In this document: piece by piece, positions 61,559 to 64,000 of the stretch
Numbering within the stretch: the stretch's first letter is position 1
How the letters are laid out: every line of letters starts with the position of its first letter
Assembly (NCBI GenBank): GCA_027625145.1
Contig: JAQBXK010000002.1
Span: 1 to 64,000, forward strand
DNA from: Pseudomonadota bacterium
GTDB taxonomy: Bacteria; Pseudomonadota; Alphaproteobacteria; Puniceispirillales; Marisalimonadaceae
Length of the DNA: 64,000 bases
Reading direction: 5' to 3'
Translations under genes and position numbers: made by a program
Notes under the pieces: model-generated
What the model saw: only the letters and a program-made list of their open reading frames with translations
Databases searched by the model: none
What the model was told of the DNA's origin: nothing

Positions 61559-62320
61559 ATGAGATTTAAAAATAAAACAGTATTTATTACAGGTGCGGCC
61601 GGTGGTATAGGACGTCAAACGGGAATAAATTTTGCAAAAGAAGGAGCACATGTAGCCCTTTCAGATTTAGATCTAGACATGGCTTCAAGAGTGGCCGACG
61701 AAATTAATTCTTCTGGAGGTGACGCTAAAGCTTATAAACTTGACGTAACGAACCAATCAGAAACTGTTAAGGTTATGCAAGATGCTTTTGAAACCTTTGG
61801 AAGTTTAGATGTAGCTTTTTGTAATGCAGGGATAAGAGAAATTACGCCTGCTATTGATATAACAATTGAAGATTGGAGAAAAATAATAGATATAAATGTT
61901 ACTGGAGTGTTTATAACTGCTCAAACTTTTGCACGTCATTGTGTAAAGCAAAAAACTTCTGGTAATATAGTTATTACAGCATCTACTTTGGGTATAAGCG
62001 CAGGAAATTCTAGATGTGCCTATACAACTTCAAAACATGCAACAGTTGGAATGACAAAACAATTAGCGATGGATTTAGCTCAATATAACCTTAGAGTTAA
62101 TGCTGTTGGTCCAGGTGTAATTAGAACGCCATTAACAGAAAGATATTTTCAAGATGAAGAAACATCTACAAAAATAAAAAATCTTCATGCTATGAAGCGT
62201 TGGGGAGAGCCTTCTGAAATATCTAATGCTGTCATGTTTTTAGCTAGTGATGAGGCAAGTTTTTGTACTGGTACAACGTTGATTGTTGATGGCGGATGGA
62301 CTGCTGGAAAAGAATTTTAA
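61559..62320 (+). CDS. Short-chain dehydrogenase/reductase (classical SDR)
   Basis: This 253-residue Rossmann-fold oxidoreductase has the cofactor motif VFITGAAGGIGRQTG, the CNAGI segment, the active-site Ser region IVITASTLGIS and the YTTSK catalytic Tyr-Lys, then RVNAVGPGVIRTPLTERYFQDEE and GTTLIVDGGWTAG. SDLDLDMASRV after the second strand has the acidic residue typical of NAD preference. It oxidises an alcohol or reduces a ketone. AGGGAGGATTT precedes the ATG. It converges on the hydrolase gene with no spacer. Confidence 0.95.
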   Translation: MRFKNKTVFITGAAGGIGRQTGINFAKEGAHVALSDLDLDMASRVADEINSSGGDAKAYKLDVTNQSETVKVMQDAFETFGSLDVAFCNAGIREITPAIDITIEDWRKIIDINVTGVFITAQTFARHCVKQKTSGNIVITASTLGISAGNSRCAYTTSKHATVGMTKQLAMDLAQYNLRVNAVGPGVIRTPLTERYFQDEETSTKIKNLHAMKRWGEPSEISNAVMFLASDEASFCTGTTLIVDGGWTAGKEF

Positions 62321-63160
62321 TTAAATTATTTTATTTAAAACAGGATATAAATATTTTAAAAATTCTTTTGGGTTTTCACTCATAGGAAAGTGACCAACAT
62401 TTTTCATTTTTACCATATCTACACCAATAGTATCAGCTAATATTTTTGTCTCTTCTGGAGTTGCTGAATAGTCATACTCTCCAGTTAATAGATATATAGG
62501 GCATTTTGAATTATCTATTTGTTTAACTTTATCTCCAATGTTTCCATCAAATTTATAAAAAAATAAATCACCTTTAAATATACCAGGACCTCCTTGCATA
62601 TAATGCCACATAGTTTCAAAACGTTCTTCTTCGGGACTTGTTGGTGCCATAAGTCCATAAGCAATAGCTCCACAAATTTCGCCTCCGTGAACATCTTGTC
62701 TGTGTAACCAATCTATATCGTAATAGGGGTCCAAGTGACCTGCACTTTGCAAGCCTATTAATGCTCTAAATTTTTCTTTGTGATCACTGGCAAGATGTAA
62801 AATAACTCTACCTCCAATAGAGCAACCCATTACAACTGGCTTTATTAATTCCAGTCCATCAATAAAGCCTAATATTTGAGAAACATATGATTTAGTTGAT
62901 AATTGATAATGGCCAACTTTAGACCCTTGAGGTGGAGATGATTTGCCATGCCAAGGCATATCATAAACAATAACTCTAAAATTTTTGAGAATTTTTTCAT
63001 CATTTAATAATGCTCTATATTGTCTTCCATCAGACCCTGCAGTATGGAGACATACTAGAGGAATGCCTTCACCGGCTTCTTCCCAATAAATTCTATGATT
63101 AACCCCATCAATATTAAAATTACCATAACGTCCTGTTATGGGTTCCATTTTTATTTTCAT
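62321..63160 (-). CDS. Alpha/beta-hydrolase fold protein
   Basis: This 279-residue protein shows VCLHTAGSDGRQYRALLNDE, the nucleophile elbow VVMGCSIGGRVIL (G-x-S-x-G), the Asp in LTGEYDYSATPEETKIL and the His in NVGHFPMSENPKEF. It resembles 3-oxoadipate enol-lactonase and C-C bond hydrolases in size, though substrate cannot be assigned. An 18-residue PLIGLQSAGHLDPYYD-like lid covers the middle. It follows the SCP2-like gene on the same strand with overlapping stop and start (one base). Confidence 0.88.
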   Translation of the reverse strand: MKIKMEPITGRYGNFNIDGVNHRIYWEEAGEGIPLVCLHTAGSDGRQYRALLNDEKILKNFRVIVYDMPWHGKSSPPQGSKVGHYQLSTKSYVSQILGFIDGLELIKPVVMGCSIGGRVILHLASDHKEKFRALIGLQSAGHLDPYYDIDWLHRQDVHGGEICGAIAYGLMAPTSPEEERFETMWHYMQGGPGIFKGDLFFYKFDGNIGDKVKQIDNSKCPIYLLTGEYDYSATPEETKILADTIGVDMVKMKNVGHFPMSENPKEFLKYLYPVLNKII

Positions 63161-63525
63161 TAAAATTTCTCCGAAGGTCGTAACGAAGCTAACAAAAGTT
63201 TAAAATATAATAAATGAGACATAAGTGGGTGAAGATTTCCATCAATTTGTAGAACTTTTCGTCTTAGTAAAGCTATCAAGTCATGAGATCCAGGAATCGG
63301 AATTACTTTTAAAAATTTATTCCATTCATCCTTTGAAGCGGTTAGTTTAAATTCATAATTTGGCATTACAAATGGTCCAATTTTTACTTCTGCGACAAGA
63401 CCTTGAACAATTTTTATTATATATTCATGATCCATAGTGCTTATCATAAATACAGTGTTAAGGTTTTTGGCCATAATTTGAAGAGAATTTCTAGATTCAC
63501 TATTTTCAGTTAATTTATTAAACAT
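63160..63525 (-). CDS. SCP2-like/hypothetical acyl-binding protein
   Basis: This 121-residue protein shows VFMISTMDHEYIIKIVQGLVAEVKIGPFVMPNYEFKLTASKDEWNKFLKVIPIPGSHDLIALLRRKVLQIDGNLHPLMSHLLYFKLLL. The strand-rich layout, the FKLTASKDEWNKFL helix start and the hydrophobic C terminus resemble sterol-carrier-protein-2-type lipid-binding proteins, with moderate confidence. It is coupled to the alpha/beta-hydrolase gene by overlap of one base. It may present an acyl compound to that hydrolase; this is inference. Confidence 0.6.
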   Translation of the reverse strand: MFNKLTENSESRNSLQIMAKNLNTVFMISTMDHEYIIKIVQGLVAEVKIGPFVMPNYEFKLTASKDEWNKFLKVIPIPGSHDLIALLRRKVLQIDGNLHPLMSHLLYFKLLLASLRPSEKF

Positions 63526-63845
63526 AAATTTCTCATATAAAATTTTATAAATAAGTTTTACATATTTTTTTGATAGATCAAGATATTATTAATTATTAAT
63601 TAGTTTTTAAATTAATAAAATTGATATTGAAACATCCATATCATAATTAGTATTGGAGTAATCAAGGTTTTATGTAAATATATGATTGAAAATATTTCTT
63701 AGATTATTCACAATTAAAAACAGAAAATTACTTATAAAGTTAATGTTATAAAAAATTATTAAATAGTATTAATTTATCAATATATGAAAAGCTTTCTAAT
63801 ATTAAATATATTTGATATGTTAACTATAATATATTGGAGGATTTT
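63526..63845. other. AT-rich intergenic region between divergent genes
   Basis: About 320 bases hold no convincing gene, terminator or strong palindrome. It must contain promoters for the leftward SCP2-like gene and the rightward thiamine-diphosphate enzyme. A TATAATATATTGGAGG stretch near 63825-63840 supplies a possible -10 element and the ribosome-binding site of the latter. Confidence 0.4.
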
Positions 63846-64000
63846 ATGAATGGTGCTGAAAGTTTAGTTAGAACCTTATTAAAGGGTAATGTGAATGTTT
63901 GTTTCACTAATCCAGGAACTTCAGAAATGCATTTTGTTGCGGCATTGGATACAAACCACGATATGAGAAGTATTCTGTGTTTGTTTGAAGGTGGAGCAAC
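63846..64000 (+). CDS. Acetolactate synthase-like thiamine-diphosphate enzyme, cut by the window edge
   Basis: An open frame from ATG 63846 runs off the right edge. The 51 visible residues, starting [20 protein letters not shown] and including [31 protein letters not shown], match the N-terminal thiamine-diphosphate-binding domain of acetolactate synthase-like proteins; the final Glu of LFEGGA is the cofactor-activating Glu. The NPGTSEMHF spelling is typical of the catabolic or unassigned ilvB-like branch rather than of biosynthetic IlvB. TTGGAGGATTTT precedes the ATG. Confidence 0.85.
   Translation, partial: MNGAESLVRTLLKGNVNVCFTNPGTSEMHFVAALDTNHDMRSILCLFEGGA

Noticed and set aside
1-64000. 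CRISPR arrays, rRNA genes, complete insertion sequences and known riboswitches
   Set aside because: I saw no regularly spaced direct repeats of 25-40 bases, no rRNA stretches, no transposase genes and no recognisable riboswitch core.

Overview
The window is a very AT-rich, densely packed piece of bacterial chromosome. The gene set (pseudoazurin, TRAP and TctABC tripartite transporters, CaiB/BaiF CoA-transferases, MmgE/PrpD proteins, glutathione-dependent formaldehyde oxidation) fits a heterotrophic marine alphaproteobacterium with a compact genome, for example a low-GC pelagic lineage near SAR116 or AEGEAN-169. That placement is inference; no rRNA, tRNA or marker gene is present to settle it. 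I saw no CRISPR array and no complete insertion sequence.

Layout. 1-2.5 kb is the end of an integrated mobile element (P4-type integrase, AlpA regulator, two unassigned proteins). It abuts a flavoprotein gene cut to about half length, so the element probably inserted into that gene. 2.6-20.1 kb is housekeeping and accessory: DNA repair (DUF2256-DUF2805-photolyase, endonuclease III), AzlCD export, a MazG-like pyrophosphohydrolase, a helix-turn-helix protein with what looks like a catalytically dead MT-A70 methyltransferase domain, pseudoazurin, SCO1, carbonic anhydrase, a MOSC protein beside an orphan ModA, bactofilin-CsaA-DapA family, an EamA exporter and a zinc alcohol dehydrogenase. 20.3-24.9 kb (quinone oxidoreductase and a complete TRAP transporter) is visibly richer in G+C than its surroundings and may be imported. 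25.3-25.4 kb holds two neighbouring inverted repeats between convergent genes.

26-64 kb is almost entirely catabolic. pobA-pcaHG turns 4-hydroxybenzoate into carboxymuconate. A minus-strand set (enolase superfamily, TauD-like dioxygenase, TctC, TctB, TctA, MmgE/PrpD) links tricarboxylate-type uptake to oxidation. frmA-fghA oxidises formaldehyde. The 46.9-60 kb block combines a mesaconyl-C4-CoA hydratase-like protein, two CaiB transferases, a citramalyl-CoA lyase-like protein, a second MaoC hydratase, a TRAP transporter, an amidase, two MmgE/PrpD proteins and an acyl-CoA dehydrogenase. Together these could take up a branched C5 dicarboxylate, attach CoA, dehydrogenate and hydrate it, and split it to pyruvate and acetyl-CoA. 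This is the best candidate here for an undescribed pathway. No dedicated transcription factor is visible in the catabolic half. Several convergent genes overlap at their stop codons, and many genes use TTG or GTG starts.
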